Shown here piece by piece: positions 63,032-64,000 of a DNA stretch of 64,000 bases; position 1 is the stretch's first letter, and every line of letters starts with the position of its first letter. The translations under genes and the position numbers were made by a program. Source of the stretch: Oscillatoriaceae cyanobacterium Prado104 (GTDB taxonomy: Bacteria; Cyanobacteriota; Cyanobacteriia; Cyanobacteriales; Microcoleaceae); contig JALOON010000026.1 in NCBI GenBank assembly GCA_025454405.1, positions 62,001 through 126,000 of the forward strand, given 5' to 3'. The notes under the pieces are model-generated. The model was given only the letters and a program-made list of their open reading frames with translations. It ran no database searches and had not been told where the DNA came from.

Positions 63032-63454
63032 TCAATCCGCGCTGCCGCAACTTTCGATCGACCGACAGCCAACCGCATACACTGATTTGTATGTATCGGG
63101 ACGCTTGCCAAACAAAGTATAGCGGTTGTCGCGCACCTGCTCGTAAACGCGATCGCCCATCCATTTCAGCCCCGGCATTGCCCGATAAGCAGCCACAAAC
63201 ACCTCGCCCCCCGGCAAAATCCGCCCGATTTCTTCCGCCGCCTCGCTACCTTGCCAGCGCTTTTCGGGGGCTTTTGCATCGATCAAAATCATCCCCATTT
63301 CGCAATCGGCAGCAGTTATGCCAAACCGATTTAACTCCTCTAAATTTTGCATGGGAATGTACTCGAACTGCTGGCCTCGGTCTAAATTTTCCAACAACTG
63401 CACCAAAGTAACGCAGAGATTGCAATTGCCGTCGTAAATTACGTTATAATTCAT
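63032..63454 (-). CDS. DCC family thiol-disulphide oxidoreductase (DUF393)
   Basis: 140 residues with the motif DGNCNLC (8-14), the Cys-x-x-Cys variant that defines DUF393/DCC proteins, in a thioredoxin-like fold: NVIYDGNCNLCVTLVQLLENLDRG, IPMQNLEELNRFGI, EAAEEIGRILPGG. A C-terminal extension ends in Cys residues (VGCRSIESCGSAD). Probable cytoplasmic redox protein of unknown substrate. ATG at 63454 follows a GCGATCGC; no obvious ribosome-binding site. Confidence 0.9.
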   Translation of the reverse strand: MNYNVIYDGNCNLCVTLVQLLENLDRGQQFEYIPMQNLEELNRFGITAADCEMGMILIDAKAPEKRWQGSEAAEEIGRILPGGEVFVAAYRAMPGLKWMGDRVYEQVRDNRYTLFGKRPDTYKSVYAVGCRSIESCGSAD

Positions 63455-63632
63455 GCGATCGCTATTTGATTAATATTAATGTGTTCGATCGGGAAACTCC
63501 CGAGTTGCCAAATCCAGAAGCTCAATACTCGTCATGCTCGCGGTTATTAACACATTCCATCATCAATTTTATCAAATTTCTGCCAGACTTGTCCCAAAAT
63601 CCGATAAATATATTGCGGAAACTCTGCTGTAG

Positions 63633-64000
63633 CTAACACCCTTTAATATACTGCCTCAATACAGGTGGCAAATAGTACAAGTTTCCAGTTTTTTCAATCA
63701 AACAGCGCCTGGATAAAGATTGCAGCGCGTTGAGCAGATCGGGCGATCGAACTGTCGCGCATTCTAATAATTTTGCCAGGTTAACTGGCTCGCTTTCCCT
63801 GCAAAACAAAGATAGAACTTGTTTTTCTAGTTCCGATAATCGACTGAACTGCTGCTGCAAAACATCTTTCAAATCTTCGGGCAATAATACGGTATCATTT
63901 AATAATAATTCATTGGCGTCAATTCCCAACTCTTGAATTAGAGTCGCGACGCTTTTTAAGCATAAAGGATTCCCTTGGTAGCGGTGAATTAGTGCTTCGG
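63633..64000 (-). CDS. C-terminal part of an NB-ARC-like (STAND) protein, cut by the window edge
   Basis: The frame is open to the last base of the window, giving at least 121 residues. EALIHRYQGNPLCLKSVATLIQEL is the end of an NB-ARC NTPase (GxP/L GLPLA-like motif as GNPLCL), followed by a winged-helix region LLPEDLKDVLQQQFSRLSELEKQVLSLFC, LNALQSLSRRCLIEK, and the end LPPVLRQYIKGC. Cyanobacterial NB-ARC proteins with this tail usually have an N-terminal effector or sensor domain, which would lie beyond 64000. Functions proposed are signalling or programmed death/defence. Confidence 0.75.
   Translation of the reverse strand, partial: EALIHRYQGNPLCLKSVATLIQELGIDANELLLNDTVLLPEDLKDVLQQQFSRLSELEKQVLSLFCRESEPVNLAKLLECATVRSPDLLNALQSLSRRCLIEKTGNLYYLPPVLRQYIKGC

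Overview
The window looks like chromosomal DNA of a filamentous, non-marine cyanobacterium of the Microcoleus/Oscillatoria/Phormidium type. The octamer GCGATCGC (HIP1) recurs throughout. There are photosynthesis-lineage genes: rubisco accumulation factor raf1, a MenG/UbiE-type quinone methyltransferase and an acyl-lipid desaturase of the DesA type. Signalling proteins (WD40-STAND, eukaryotic-type kinases, PAS histidine kinase) are abundant, and spacers are full of heptameric tandem repeats and palindromic repeats, as is typical of these genomes. Species assignment is an inference; no rRNA is present.

Layout. 1-9.2 kb: DUF4058 protein, tRNA-Leu(CAA), M48 protease, murA, smc and a PRC-barrel protein. 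9.5-25.4 kb: a 1730-residue STAND-WD40 protein, a small secreted protein, a solute-binding lipoprotein followed by a histidine kinase, a kinase-like protein, DUF445, menG, a REC-GAF regulator and raf1. 25.5-34.9 kb: ABC exporter, Uma2 nuclease-like protein, PaaK-like adenylating enzyme, membrane Ser/Thr kinase, macrodomain protein, NTF2-like, transglutaminase-like, and a DUF433 gene beside what looks like a toxin remnant. 34.9-39.9 kb: RemA-like protein, a ParB-like/HhH protein, a ParA ATPase fused to an HsdR_N-like nuclease domain, desA. 40-51.1 kb: thrC, sbcC, an arginine:glycine amidinotransferase homologue and a surface-glycan set (two GT2 enzymes and a flavin oxidoreductase). 51.2-56 kb: accessory DNA with an overlapping AAA-ATPase/TOPRIM-like gene pair, a RelE/ParE toxin module and an ABC-2 exporter. 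56-64 kb: a 137-bp tandem repeat, a double-GNAT protein, a two-domain PPK2, a DUF218 protein, a decayed TnpB element, a DCC thiol oxidoreductase and the 3' end of an NB-ARC-like gene.

Most genes stand alone or in pairs; operons are short. Clear translational units are the AAA/TOPRIM-like pair (10-bp overlap), the toxin/antitoxin pair (ATGA-type overlap) and the ABC-2 permease/ATPase pair.

The most notable signals are the AAA+TOPRIM-like cassette, the nuclease-ParA/ParB-HhH cassette, and the intrusion of intergenic repeat families in frame into coding sequence (smc, the PaaK-like gene, a GT2 gene). A weak resemblance to a c-di-AMP riboswitch lies upstream of the solute-binding protein/kinase pair.
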